Assembly: GCA_018831265.1 (NCBI GenBank)
Contig: JAHJCO010000014.1
Location: 1-64,000, forward strand
Direction of reading: 5' to 3'
Length of the DNA stretch: 64,000 bases
DNA from: Actinomycetota bacterium
GTDB lineage: Bacteria; Actinomycetota; Geothermincolia; Fen-727; Anoxymicrobiaceae
The stretch's first letter is position 1, and every line of letters begins with the position of its first letter. The translations under genes were made by a program, and so were the position numbers. Of the stretch, positions 1 to 8,425 are shown in pieces. Below the pieces are notes generated by a model, which ran no database searches, was not told the origin of the DNA, and saw only the letters and a list, made by a program, of their open reading frames with translations.

Positions 1-139
1 ACCGGTAGACGACGCATCCTAGCTGTCTCAGGAATAAAACCCTGTCATAGTCGTCGAGGAATACGCTGCGGTCGTCCACACCGTGGGAGGCGACGTGGAA
101 CGCGCCGGGGAGAAGGTGGCCCCGGGCTTCTCTTGGCAT
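1..139 (-). CDS. Y1 (IS200-like/REP-associated) transposase, N-terminal part, cut by window edge
   Basis: Translating the minus strand from the ATG at 139-137 gives 46 uninterrupted residues starting MPREARGHLLPGAFHV, followed by SHGVDDRSVFLDDYDR. This matches the N-terminal block of the full RAYT at 27215 in this window (GAFYHVMSRGNDKKKVFVDD), the standard opening of Y1_Tnp domains. A GAGGAGGGG ribosome binding site lies about 9 bases upstream. The HUH motif and catalytic Tyr would lie beyond the edge, so it cannot be said whether the gene is intact. Predicted role: single-strand DNA transposase or REP-processing nuclease. Confidence 0.72.
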   Translation of the reverse strand, partial: MPREARGHLLPGAFHVASHGVDDRSVFLDDYDRVLFLRQLGCVVYR

Positions 140-190
140 TGTCTCTGCTCCCCTCCTCACGGGTAACCATACCAAGTATATCAAGCAACA

Positions 191-214
191 GCATAGCAAG
201 CATATCAGCTATGC
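191..214. promoter_or_regulatory. Inverted repeat upstream of the transposase fragment
   Basis: GCATAGC (191-197) and GCTATGC (208-214) form a perfect 7-bp inverted repeat with a 10-bp spacer, in an AT-richer gap between the transposase start and the kinase stop. It could be an operator, a hairpin recognised by the transposase, or a weak terminator. The sequence does not decide. Confidence 0.3.
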
Positions 215-262
215 GTAAAGAGCTTGTTCCGGGAGGGGTGCAACCGTGTTCGTGAACGGGCA

Positions 263-1789
263 CTAGTCGGGGGATCGGCGATTCAGGGCGCGGCCCGCCT
301 TCGACAGGGCGGGATACACTGCCCTGAACGCCCGGTACAGGGGATCATAGGCGGAAGCCACCTCCGCTTCGGGCTCGAATACGCGTCTAACCCCGACCAG
401 TCCCCTGATGGACTCGTACGAAGGTACCAGGCCCAGTCCCACCCCGGCGGCCAGGGCACACCCCACGGCACCGGCCTCCTGCGGCTCGGCGACCGCCTCT
501 ATAGCGCGGCCGCTGACGTCGGCGATGACCTGCATCCACAGGTCGCTCTTCGCCCCGCCGCCGATGGCCCTCAAGGGCCTGCATGCGAACCCCTTCGACT
601 CCGCGGCGTCCAGCAGCCACCGCAGGTTGTAGGCTGTCCCCTCGTAGACGGCGCGAAGCATGTGGTCACGGGTGTGCTCGAGCGACAGGTTCGCGAAGCA
701 TCCACGCAGGGTTGTGTCCGGCACGGGCGAGCGCTCCCCGAAGAGCCAGGGCATGAAGAGGAGCCTGCCCGCGCCGGGCTCGACGTCTGAAGCCGCCGCG
801 TCCAACGCACTGAACACGCCGCCTTCCGCCCGCCTCTCGCCGGCAGTCGCGAACTCGCGCGCGAACCACTCCAGACATGCGCCGGCCGTCTCCGTCTCCC
901 CTATCATGATGCTCGTCCGGGGGTCGGCCGACGGGACGGCGGCGATACCGTAGCGGCCGAGGTTCCGCGTGCGTGAGGTCGTGATGCAGAGCCAGCTGGA
1001 CGTACCGAGGTAGATGTGCGCATCACCGTCGCCCAGGGCTCCCGACCCGACGGCGGCCGCGGGGATGTCAGACATCCCGGCGATGACCGGCATACCCTCC
1101 GCAAGGTCCATATCGGAGGCGGCGTCAGCGGTAAGCACGCTCACTACCTGCGAGCACGGCCTGATGTCCGGCATCTTCTCCACGGGGAAATCGATGAGGC
1201 GCGCGAGGAGCCCGGACCACTCGCGCTTCGAGTTGAGCAGGCCCGTCCCCCCGGCCCCGGTATGGTCCAGGGAGAGCTCGCCGGTGGCCTTCAGCACCAG
1301 GTAGCCCGTGAGGTCGAGTATCCGGTGCGTGCGGCCGAAGAGGTCGGGCTCGTTCTCCTCGAGCCAGGCCACCTTGCACACGACGTCCTTGCCCGTGGGG
1401 AGCGCGCCGGCCACCGCCAGCATCACCCGCCTGCCCCCCAGCCGCCGGATCATCCGCGCCGCCTGGGCGTCCGCCCGGCTGTCCATCCAGATGATGGCCG
1501 GTCTCAAGGGTTCGCCGGAACGGTCCACCGGGACCACGCAGACCATCTGCCCCGCGAACCCCAGTCCTGCGATCGAGGCAGGGTCCACCCGGGACTCGGC
1601 GACGAGCCGTCTCGTGTTCGCGCAGACCGCCCTCCACCAGTCGGCCGGGTCCTGCTCCACGCGCGCGGGGCCTGGGTACGATGTCGGGTAGGTCTCGAAC
1701 GAGGAGGCGAGCACCTTCCCGCTCCCGTCGGTGAGCACCGACTTACAGCCGCCGGTCCCGGCGTCGTGACCTATCAGCAGTCTCGTCAT
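263..1789 (-). CDS. FGGY-family carbohydrate kinase (xylulokinase-like)
   Basis: The 508-residue protein has the usual FGGY kinase length and two-lobed architecture. The N-terminal lobe starts with the phosphate-binding segment DAGTGGCKS (about residues 9-17) and carries the substrate-side WMDSRA motif. The C-terminal lobe has GMSDIPAAAVGSGA and the adenosine-binding GGGAKSDLWMQ. Such enzymes phosphorylate a pentose, ketose or polyol with ATP in the cytoplasm. The substrate cannot be read from sequence; xylulokinase-like is the nearest description. The ATG at 1789 has AGGGG upstream. No transporter or isomerase is adjacent, so the sugar pathway is not encoded here. Confidence 0.88.
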   Translation of the reverse strand: MTRLLIGHDAGTGGCKSVLTDGSGKVLASSFETYPTSYPGPARVEQDPADWWRAVCANTRRLVAESRVDPASIAGLGFAGQMVCVVPVDRSGEPLRPAIIWMDSRADAQAARMIRRLGGRRVMLAVAGALPTGKDVVCKVAWLEENEPDLFGRTHRILDLTGYLVLKATGELSLDHTGAGGTGLLNSKREWSGLLARLIDFPVEKMPDIRPCSQVVSVLTADAASDMDLAEGMPVIAGMSDIPAAAVGSGALGDGDAHIYLGTSSWLCITTSRTRNLGRYGIAAVPSADPRTSIMIGETETAGACLEWFAREFATAGERRAEGGVFSALDAAASDVEPGAGRLLFMPWLFGERSPVPDTTLRGCFANLSLEHTRDHMLRAVYEGTAYNLRWLLDAAESKGFACRPLRAIGGGAKSDLWMQVIADVSGRAIEAVAEPQEAGAVGCALAAGVGLGLVPSYESIRGLVGVRRVFEPEAEVASAYDPLYRAFRAVYPALSKAGRALNRRSPD

Positions 1790-1819
1790 AAAGCCCCTGC
1801 TCGTTGACTTGAATGGCGC

Positions 1820-1854
1820 CTGAATAGGATGGTGCCAGGCACCATTCTATTCAG
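1820..1854. repeat. REP-like palindrome, family F (copy 1)
   Basis: A near-perfect 35-bp palindrome centred on GGTGCCAGGCACC, with CTGAATAG and CTATTCAG outer arms. A related copy lies at 5361-5393, and both are preceded by GACTTGAAT. It contains the ATG at 1829 that would otherwise be taken as the start of the following gene. Confidence 0.75.
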
Positions 1855-1912
1855 TGACCCGGATTATTCATATAATCCGGGGCACGCGCAAAGTGGCCCC
1901 TGGAGGTGTGAG

Positions 1913-3145
1913 TTGTCAAAGATAACAGTGCTGGGAGGGTGCGGCGGAATCGGGACCTGGGCGTCCCGGACCGTGGCGAGCAGGGAGTTCTTCGACGAGG
2001 TGGTCATCGCGGACTTCCGCGAGGACGCGGCGTGCGCCCTCGCCGACGGCCTCGGTGACAAGGTGACCGGCACCCATGTGGACGCGAACGACATCGAGAG
2101 TGTGAAGGCCCTCATCGCGGGCTCCGACATAGTGCTCAACTGCATAGGCCCGTACTACCGCTACGGCCCGCCGATCCTGCAGGCCGTCATCGAGTCCGGC
2201 ATCGACTACGTGGACGTCTGCGACGACCTGGACGCCACCGAGAAGATGCTGGCCATGGACGGGGCCGCGCGGGAGGCGGGCGTCTCCGCGCTCATAGGGA
2301 TCGGTAACTCCCCTGGCCTGGCGAACGTGCTGGTGCGCTTCTGCGCCGAGACGCTGCTGGATGAGGCCGAATCGGTCGACATCTACCACGTGCACGGCGG
2401 GGAGCCCGCCGAGGGCGGCGCCGTGATCAAGCACCGCATCCACGCCATGACCTCCGATATCCCCCTGTTCATCGACGGCGAGTTCATGAGCGTCCGCATG
2501 CTCGAGGAGAGCGGGCAGACCTTCGCGGAGAAGGAGGTGGAGTTCAAGGGCGTGGGCACCTACCCGGCTTACCCCTACCCCCACCCCGAGACCATAACGC
2601 TTCCCAGGTACCTGCCCGCCCTGAAGCGGGTCACCAACAACGGCTCGGTGCTGCCGGTGTCGTACTTCAATCTCACAATGGATGTTGTCCGGCTGGGCAT
2701 CGCCTCAGAGGAGCCCATCGAGGTCCAGGGGAAAAGCGTTGTGCCACTCGAGTTCGGTGTCGCATTCATCATCTCGCAGAGGCCTCGCCTTCTGGCCGAG
2801 GCCGGGGTCACAGAGCAGCAGGGCTGCCTGAAGGTCGTGGTGAAGGGGACGAAGGACGGTGAGTCGCACACCTACGTATTCTCGATGTTCTCCACCGGGG
2901 CCGCCGCGGGTGAAGGCACGGGCATCCCGGGGGGTATCGGTGCCATCCTCATGAGCGAGGGGAAGATCGAGCGCAAGGGAGTCTTCCCGCCTGAGGCGGC
3001 GGTGGTCCCCTTACAGCTCATCGAGATCGCCGGGCAGGTGGTCCAAGACCTCGGCGTGGGCGGCGGCGGCGCCGACCGCGTACCCATCTACATCGAGCAC
3101 ATCGATGCCGCGGGCAACCGCGAGGAGATAGACCTCAAGCTGTAG
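1913..3145 (+). CDS. Saccharopine dehydrogenase-like NAD(P)-binding protein
   Basis: About 410 residues. A Rossmann motif GGCGGIG sits at residues 8-14, followed by the acidic VVIADF segment and SDIVLNCIGPYYRYG, typical of the saccharopine dehydrogenase NADP-binding superfamily. A reductase or dehydrogenase role is likely; the substrate is unknown. I place the start at TTG 1913, because GGAGGTG lies 5 bases upstream at 1902-1908 and the protein then begins directly at the Rossmann strand. The in-frame ATG at 1829 lies inside a REP palindrome and would add 28 residues of repeat translation. The gene is convergent with the ferredoxin gene at 3217. Confidence 0.85.
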   Translation: MSKITVLGGCGGIGTWASRTVASREFFDEVVIADFREDAACALADGLGDKVTGTHVDANDIESVKALIAGSDIVLNCIGPYYRYGPPILQAVIESGIDYVDVCDDLDATEKMLAMDGAAREAGVSALIGIGNSPGLANVLVRFCAETLLDEAESVDIYHVHGGEPAEGGAVIKHRIHAMTSDIPLFIDGEFMSVRMLEESGQTFAEKEVEFKGVGTYPAYPYPHPETITLPRYLPALKRVTNNGSVLPVSYFNLTMDVVRLGIASEEPIEVQGKSVVPLEFGVAFIISQRPRLLAEAGVTEQQGCLKVVVKGTKDGESHTYVFSMFSTGAAAGEGTGIPGGIGAILMSEGKIERKGVFPPEAAVVPLQLIEIAGQVVQDLGVGGGGADRVPIYIEHIDAAGNREEIDLKL

Positions 3146-3154
3146 CGTTGCTCC

Positions 3155-3216
3155 TCTATCTCCCCCTTCCCGGGGGGGAGAGGGTCGGGGTGAGGGGGCC
3201 CGGCGGGATGCCGGCG
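3155..3216. repeat. GC-rich palindromic repeat or bidirectional terminator
   Basis: The gap between two convergent genes holds CTCCCCC/GGGGGGAG arms, then GAGGGTCGGGGTGAGGG and a CGGCGGGATGCCGGCG hairpin. It may be a further dispersed repeat type or act as a terminator for both genes; there is no clear T-tract. Confidence 0.5.
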
Positions 3217-4272
3217 CTACGTCAAGCCTCTCTCCGCGGCGATCTTCATCTGCATCTCGATAAAGTCGGCCGGTGGCTCTCTCGCATCGGACTTCGACAC
3301 GAGACGGGCCGCGCCGGACAGGCAGGTCGGGACGCACAGCCCGCAGCCGATGCACCTCGCGGGGTCCACCTCCATGCGGTCCGCACCCTCGACGACCGCG
3401 TTCACCTGGCAGCGCCCTGCGCAGGTACCGCAAAGCGTGCACTCCTCCGGGTCGATCGAGGCGCGGAAGGAAGAGAGCGCGTGATCGGCCGGTCGCTCGT
3501 AGCTCTTAAGCGCGCGCAGCATGTTACAGGCGTCACCACAGCAGATGCACATGTGCGTGATGACCTTCGAGTTTGTCGGCTCGAGGACCATCGCCTCACG
3601 CTCCGCCTCGTCCAGTAGGCCCAGGCACTCCTCGAGGGTGATTCTCCTCCCCATTCCGTTCTCCAGGTAGTACTCGGCCGCCGGCCCGAAGGTGAGGCAG
3701 GTCTCCAGCGGGTGGTCGCATCCCCTGCCGAGGAGCATCTTCTCCTTGCGGCAGATGCACTCCGCGACGGCCATCACCTCCTGACCCGACACCAGCTCCC
3801 GGGCGACGTCGTAGGACATCACGGGCACCGAGGTGTCGAGCGCCGCTCCTACGGGGATGACCCTCATCTGCTTGCTCTGGACCGTACCCATGAAGCTCAG
3901 CAGGTGCGGCAGGTACTCATCAAGCAGGCGCGCGAGCTCGGGGTCCAGCGAGTCCAGATGGAACTCGTATATCCCGATGAGGAACTGGATAGGCATGTAG
4001 AAAGGCTCGCCGTCGAAGCGGATCCTCAGGATGTTGCCGCGGCGCGCGAGCGCCTCCAGCCGGTCCGCGGCCTCTTCAGGGCCGAGGTCCAGCCGCTCGG
4101 CTATCGCCCCGACCGGCTCGGGCACCTGCTCGAGCCTCATGACGAGCTCCGCTTCCGCCGGGGTGAAGCACCTCTCGAGGATCTCCAGCTCGACGCGGCT
4201 CCCGGTCGCGGGGAACCCGCCCGGCATCCGGTCAAGGAACGAACGTAGTCGGGAATAGACCTCGTCTTTCAT
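3217..4272 (-). CDS. Winged-helix / Cys-rich 4Fe-4S ferredoxin-like protein
   Basis: The 351-residue protein has three parts. Residues about 28-90 read as a winged helix-turn-helix. Next is a Cys-rich middle with C172, C174, C185, C192 and an MCICCGDAC block (C242, C244, C245, C249). Two classical 4Fe-4S motifs end the protein (C278/281/284/288 and C307/310/313/317). It is a distant relative of the proteins at 7622 and 32784. An electron-transfer or redox-sensing role is inferred; the partner is unknown. ATG 4272 is preferred because GGGAGG lies 8 bases upstream. The longer in-frame ATG at 4308 is inside a REP element. Confidence 0.8.
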   Translation of the reverse strand: MKDEVYSRLRSFLDRMPGGFPATGSRVELEILERCFTPAEAELVMRLEQVPEPVGAIAERLDLGPEEAADRLEALARRGNILRIRFDGEPFYMPIQFLIGIYEFHLDSLDPELARLLDEYLPHLLSFMGTVQSKQMRVIPVGAALDTSVPVMSYDVARELVSGQEVMAVAECICRKEKMLLGRGCDHPLETCLTFGPAAEYYLENGMGRRITLEECLGLLDEAEREAMVLEPTNSKVITHMCICCGDACNMLRALKSYERPADHALSSFRASIDPEECTLCGTCAGRCQVNAVVEGADRMEVDPARCIGCGLCVPTCLSGAARLVSKSDAREPPADFIEMQMKIAAERGLT

Positions 4273-4286
4273 CTCATCCTCCCGGT

Positions 4287-4319
4287 GTGTAGCAAAAGTG
4301 CCTGGCACTTTCGCTACAC
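4287..4319. repeat. REP palindrome, family A (GTGTAGC stem)
   Basis: A 33-bp near-perfect palindrome with GTGTAGC/GCTACAC arms around AAAGTGCC-TGGCACTTT. Same outer stem as the elements at 10210 and 45794. It lies directly upstream of the ferredoxin-like gene. Confidence 0.85.
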
Positions 4320-4328
4320 CCGCTGTGG

Positions 4329-5336
4329 TCAGTGGGTGTTCACCCAGTTTGCGACGGTCGTTACCGACCTGCTATACGGCTCGTTGGTGTTGATGGACAT
4401 GATGTCGGCCCAGTGGCCGGCCTTATCCTCGGAGAAGCCGGCCTCCCCGGCCATGGCGACGGCCTGCGCCCACGTCTCCTCCGAGACGTCGGAGCGGGGG
4501 ATCCGCACGAGCGCCGGACTCTGCCCCGCGAACCCTCGCACCCTGTTGTAGAAGGCGATGGCATCAAGCCTCATGCCGGGCATGTCGTAGTCGGCGTAGA
4601 TGCCACAGAACTGCGGCTGAGTCGAGCCGACGTATGTCGAGGGAGAAGCGGGATAGAGGACCGAGCGACTCCATCCACCGAAGGCCAGGAAGAAAGTGCC
4701 CTTGTACATGAGGGTCTCCTGGTAGCTAAGTCCGTACGGGTTACCGGGATACTTCACGAAGGCGTGGAGATCGGTGATCCCGCTCATGCATATCGCGGAC
4801 CGCACGTCCGCCTTCGAGCAGCCCACCTGGGCGAGGTAGCGGCCATCCGTGGACAGCAGCGATATGAGATGGCCTCCCGCAGAGTGGCCGAACACGTGGA
4901 TATCCCCCGGGTCTCCGCCGTAGGCGGCGATGTTCCGCCGGACCCAGGCGAATGCGCTCGCAACGTCACGTACGTGGTCAGGGTGCACGGCTGAGCCGTC
5001 CTCGGGATTGGACAGCTCGTAGTTGATGACCACGGTGGTATACGGGTAGAAGCCGGACATTGTCATACCCACCTCCGAGTACTCGCTCTTGTTACCCGAC
5101 TTCCACGCTCCACCGTGGACGAAGAATAGGACCGTGGGGTGCGCCACGTTCTCCGGGTAGTAGACGTCCAGCGTGTGCTTCGCGAGCCCGTCTTCGATGT
5201 AGGGTACATCCGTTACGACCCACACCGCGTAGTCCGTCTGAGCGCCGGCCGGCCCCGCGGCCAGCCCGAGCGCTGCGACGATCATGAGGGCTGCAATGAC
5301 CACCCATAGCACCGTCGTCTTTCCTCGCCCTTCCAT
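4329..5336 (-). CDS. Secreted alpha/beta-hydrolase (esterase/lipase, HGGAW family)
   Basis: 335 residues with an N-terminal signal peptide (hydrophobic about 9-30, likely cleaved after AGAQ). The oxyanion motif HGGAW is at 74-78 and the nucleophile elbow GHSAGG at 150-155 puts Ser152 as catalytic. This is the hormone-sensitive-lipase / BD-FAE-like esterase class. It likely hydrolyses an ester outside the cell; the substrate is unknown. The start has AAAGGAGA upstream. The next upstream gene on the same strand encodes another secreted protein, with a REP element between them, so they may be co-expressed. Confidence 0.87.
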   Translation of the reverse strand: MEGRGKTTVLWVVIAALMIVAALGLAAGPAGAQTDYAVWVVTDVPYIEDGLAKHTLDVYYPENVAHPTVLFFVHGGAWKSGNKSEYSEVGMTMSGFYPYTTVVINYELSNPEDGSAVHPDHVRDVASAFAWVRRNIAAYGGDPGDIHVFGHSAGGHLISLLSTDGRYLAQVGCSKADVRSAICMSGITDLHAFVKYPGNPYGLSYQETLMYKGTFFLAFGGWSRSVLYPASPSTYVGSTQPQFCGIYADYDMPGMRLDAIAFYNRVRGFAGQSPALVRIPRSDVSEETWAQAVAMAGEAGFSEDKAGHWADIMSINTNEPYSRSVTTVANWVNTH

Positions 5337-5360
5337 CGGTCTCTCCTTTCACACCGGGCT

Positions 5361-5393
5361 GACTTGAATTCCACCTGGCACCATTTTATTCAG
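5361..5393. repeat. REP-like element, family F (copy 2)
   Basis: GACTTGAATTCCACCTGGCACC followed by ATTTTATTCAG resembles the 1820-1854 copy. The TAA stop of the secreted gene at 5386 lies inside this element. Confidence 0.65.
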
Positions 5394-7581
5394 CGGGGCG
5401 GAAGAGGCTGATGCCACCCGATGGCTCCAGGTTGCGCAGGGCCGGTGTCGGGAACACAAACTCGTCCCAGCCGAGGTCGACCAGCATCTGCCGGTAGTCC
5501 GGCAGGGGCGGGATTCCACTGCCGTCGTAGTCCCGCATGCCCTCCGCCAGCGAACTCATCATGCCGCTGTGGGGGACCCAGAGGTCGCCGCTCGCGGTCG
5601 GGATGACGTACACCTCGACGGTGTCCTTGATGGGGACAAGCTCCTCGGCGCCCGAATCCGGCCACCTACCCGTTCGCGGTACCCTAACGACCATCGCCTT
5701 GACCGGGTACTGCAGCGCGGGCTGGCCGAGGTGGATCGGGTAGCCTATCACCAGCGGGACCAGCAGTTCGTTCGGGGTCGCCACCGGGACCCCGGAGACG
5801 GTCGCCATCGGCGGGATATCGTTCTCCACCGGCGTCCCGTTCGAGTCCACCACACCGGCCGTGGCGCGCAGCACCGGGTATGGCACATCGGTCTCGCCCA
5901 TCCCGTAGAGCGCCCTTACACTCGGGTCCGGGTTGATGTCCCCGAGCACAGCCTGGGTCCCCTCGAGATGGAAGTCCGGGTACAGGTCGAACTGGACCCG
6001 GACGCTCGCGGTCCCGGAAGCCCGGTCCAGTTCCCAGAGCGTGCCACCGGCCGCCTGGTGAATCTCCATCAGGCCGTCCCTGGTCGTCGACGGGGACCCG
6101 AACATGCCCCCGAGGGAGCCTTCGGTGCGCCACGCTCTCTCGCCGTCCTGCGTGTAACCGTAGAAGTGGCCGTCGCCGCACCCGAACACGACCAGCGAGC
6201 CGTCCGCAAGGATGTCGGGGCTGGTCGCGCTGCCGTCGCCGGCCTCCACGTACCCCATTGATTCGTCGGCCGCCCAGGCCTGGTTCGTCTCGAGTGAGGA
6301 GCACCCCCTTGTGAGACCATCGCGATAGTCGACCCTCATCAACCGCGTGTCGTCGGGCGGGGTCGGCTGAATGCCCTCCGTGTTGGGGACGTCCACGAAC
6401 GCGAGGTAGAAGATGCGGCTGGTGTCGGTCGCCGGGTCGTACCAAATAGCCGGCGAGTTGCCCACCGGGGCGGCGATGCCCATGAAGAAGCTGAGCGCCT
6501 TCTCCTGCATGCTCGGGTCCACCATCCAGTCGTCGGGTGGGCCGTCGAGGGTCGGCACCGTCCCGTCGGACCGCTTGCCCGGGTACCAGAGCAGGTCGGC
6601 GAAAGGTTCGTCGAGAGGCATGACGTCCTTCTCGGCGTCGTTACCCATCAGCGCGCCTATCTCCAGCGGATCACGGTACCCGTACGGCTCGATCGTCTTC
6701 CAGGCGTGGTGCCCGCCGAGTCCTGTCACGTCCGCGTTCCGCTTGAAGATCGTCACTCGCCCCGTGGAGTGCACGCCTCCTACCTGCTGCTTCGACGGGG
6801 TGGTCCCGCCCGTGAAGAACGCGCTCGAGAAACCGGTCGAGGTACGGCTGACCGGCATCTCCGCCGGCATCCTCCACTTGTAGAGCAGGTCACCCTGGTA
6901 GCTGGCCTTCCACATGTACTTCGAGTCGCAGATATAGATGCGATGGTCCTCATCGATGAGGACCTGCCCCCCCGTCCCGCCGTAGTCGAGCAGCTTGTGG
7001 TCCGTCTCGTTGTACATCGGGCCGAACGTCAGGGGCTCGATCCAGTTGTCCTCGTCATCCAGCCAGTCGCCCGACGTCCAGAGCTTCTCGCCCGCGAGGT
7101 TGTAGGCTACGAGTGTGGGCTCCGCGGGGTCCGAGTGCGCTCCGGCCTTGTGGTTCTTCGCGTTCAGCAGGTATGCGACCCCCACTCCCGTCTGGTCGTC
7201 GGAGGTCCCGTACCAGCCGTCGATGCCCGGAAGCCTCCAAGGCGCGGCGTCGTCGATGGAGGCGTTGTTGAAGCAGGCGACGTCGTTCAGCCCGCCGGAA
7301 TCCCCGTACTCCTCGACCGCCAGGGTCATGGCCCCGCCGTCCAGGTACTCATCCCCGTCGTCGTTGTGCGGGCCGACGCGCCTGTAGTCGTCGGCCGCGA
7401 CGTTGGTCGTGTAGTCGGAGTTCAGGTTGTCGTGCCTCACGCACGCCCAGCTCTCCTCCAGGTAGGGAAAGTAACCATCCGTCGCCGCGCCGGTCGGCAC
7501 CCATATGAACAGGGGCACGACCATCGACAGCACGACGCTGAGCGCCAGGCCCCTCGACCAGCGCTTTCTCATTCGCTTCAT
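5386..7581 (-). CDS. Secreted quinoprotein/beta-propeller-like protein of unknown function
   Basis: 731 residues with a classic signal peptide (KRMRKRWSRG, hydrophobic core, cleavage near TGAATD). The mature part has PQQ-propeller-like strands such as DGSLVVFGCGDGHFYGY with GERAWRTEG, and GTLWELDRASG, so a seven- or eight-bladed propeller is plausible. No catalytic motif is recognised. ATG 7581 is chosen over 7608 because AAAGGGGA precedes it and the signal peptide then starts with basic residues. The last codons and the TAA stop lie in a family-F repeat, so the C-terminus may have been reset by insertion. Confidence 0.7.
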   Translation of the reverse strand: MKRMRKRWSRGLALSVVLSMVVPLFIWVPTGAATDGYFPYLEESWACVRHDNLNSDYTTNVAADDYRRVGPHNDDGDEYLDGGAMTLAVEEYGDSGGLNDVACFNNASIDDAAPWRLPGIDGWYGTSDDQTGVGVAYLLNAKNHKAGAHSDPAEPTLVAYNLAGEKLWTSGDWLDDEDNWIEPLTFGPMYNETDHKLLDYGGTGGQVLIDEDHRIYICDSKYMWKASYQGDLLYKWRMPAEMPVSRTSTGFSSAFFTGGTTPSKQQVGGVHSTGRVTIFKRNADVTGLGGHHAWKTIEPYGYRDPLEIGALMGNDAEKDVMPLDEPFADLLWYPGKRSDGTVPTLDGPPDDWMVDPSMQEKALSFFMGIAAPVGNSPAIWYDPATDTSRIFYLAFVDVPNTEGIQPTPPDDTRLMRVDYRDGLTRGCSSLETNQAWAADESMGYVEAGDGSATSPDILADGSLVVFGCGDGHFYGYTQDGERAWRTEGSLGGMFGSPSTTRDGLMEIHQAAGGTLWELDRASGTASVRVQFDLYPDFHLEGTQAVLGDINPDPSVRALYGMGETDVPYPVLRATAGVVDSNGTPVENDIPPMATVSGVPVATPNELLVPLVIGYPIHLGQPALQYPVKAMVVRVPRTGRWPDSGAEELVPIKDTVEVYVIPTASGDLWVPHSGMMSSLAEGMRDYDGSGIPPLPDYRQMLVDLGWDEFVFPTPALRNLEPSGGISLFRPAE

Positions 7582-7621
7582 CTCAGTCCCCTTTCTCGAG
7601 GCAGGCATACCATCGATCCAC

Positions 7622-8425
7622 CTAGACGTCCGCGTACGACCTGAGCCATTCGACTATCTCATCGACGTATCCCGGTTCCGCGAGCGACACATGGGTGGCG
7701 CCACGCGGGCACCTGGCGGCGCAGACGCCGCAGCCCTTGCAGTCGTCCCCGATCACAGCCCGACCGTCGACGACGGTCCTCTGGCGGAATATGCACGCCG
7801 AGACGCAGGTCCCGCACCCGGCGCACTTTTCCGGGTCCACGGTCACCTCCAGACCCGGCAGTTTCCTTATCAGGCTCTCTCGCAGGTCCTGCGAGGCGTG
7901 AGTCAGGCCCGTGCGGACGCAGCAACAGGGGCAGCAGAAGCAGATGGCCATGAGGTGCTTGTGGTCCTTCACGCCGAGCCCTATCCCATCTCCCTTGAAC
8001 TTGCCCATGAACGGGACAAGGCCCCTGGCCAGCGCCGAGTGCAGCTGTGCGATCGCCTCATCTACGGTCGCCGGCCGGCAGACCTCGGGGGATATCTCCC
8101 TGGCCCCTTCACCGATGAACACACAACCGAAGCTCGGATCGTAGTCCTGGCAGTCCCAGGCGACGCGGCAGTAGCACTTCTTCATGATCACCCGGCAGGT
8201 CGATTCCTCGATCAGTCTCTCCGCCACCGTTACCGGCGCGGGGAAGTCGGGCGGGACCTCGACCTCCTCGTACACGGGTATCTGCGTGAACGCCATGTTG
8301 CCGCTGTCCAGGAACCTGCGCGTGGCGATCTTGGAGAACGGCAGCCTGGACAGCCGGAAGGCCGCGTTCTTCATCCTGAAGAACGGAATCGCGATGAGGT
8401 CGCTCTGCCACTCACGCCGTCCCAT
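7622..8425 (-). CDS. Cys-rich 4Fe-4S protein with CFCCxCCC motif
   Basis: 267 residues. An N-terminal Cys set (C84, C86, C92, C101) has KKCYCR at its head. The unusual run CFCCPCCC covers 162-169, and two ferredoxin 4Fe-4S motifs follow (C201/204/207/211 and C229/232/235/239). It is a clear paralogue of the protein at 32784. It follows the FAD oxidase at 8412 with a 14-base overlap, so it is probably that enzyme's electron-transfer partner in the cytoplasm. ATG 8425 has AAGGAGG five bases upstream. No signal peptide or membrane segment is seen. Confidence 0.82.
   Translation of the reverse strand: MGRREWQSDLIAIPFFRMKNAAFRLSRLPFSKIATRRFLDSGNMAFTQIPVYEEVEVPPDFPAPVTVAERLIEESTCRVIMKKCYCRVAWDCQDYDPSFGCVFIGEGAREISPEVCRPATVDEAIAQLHSALARGLVPFMGKFKGDGIGLGVKDHKHLMAICFCCPCCCVRTGLTHASQDLRESLIRKLPGLEVTVDPEKCAGCGTCVSACIFRQRTVVDGRAVIGDDCKGCGVCAARCPRGATHVSLAEPGYVDEIVEWLRSYADV

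Noticed and set aside
45..263. 72-residue ORF on the minus strand
   Set aside because: It crosses the promoter of the transposase fragment in another frame; the transposase frame has the family motif and ribosome binding site.
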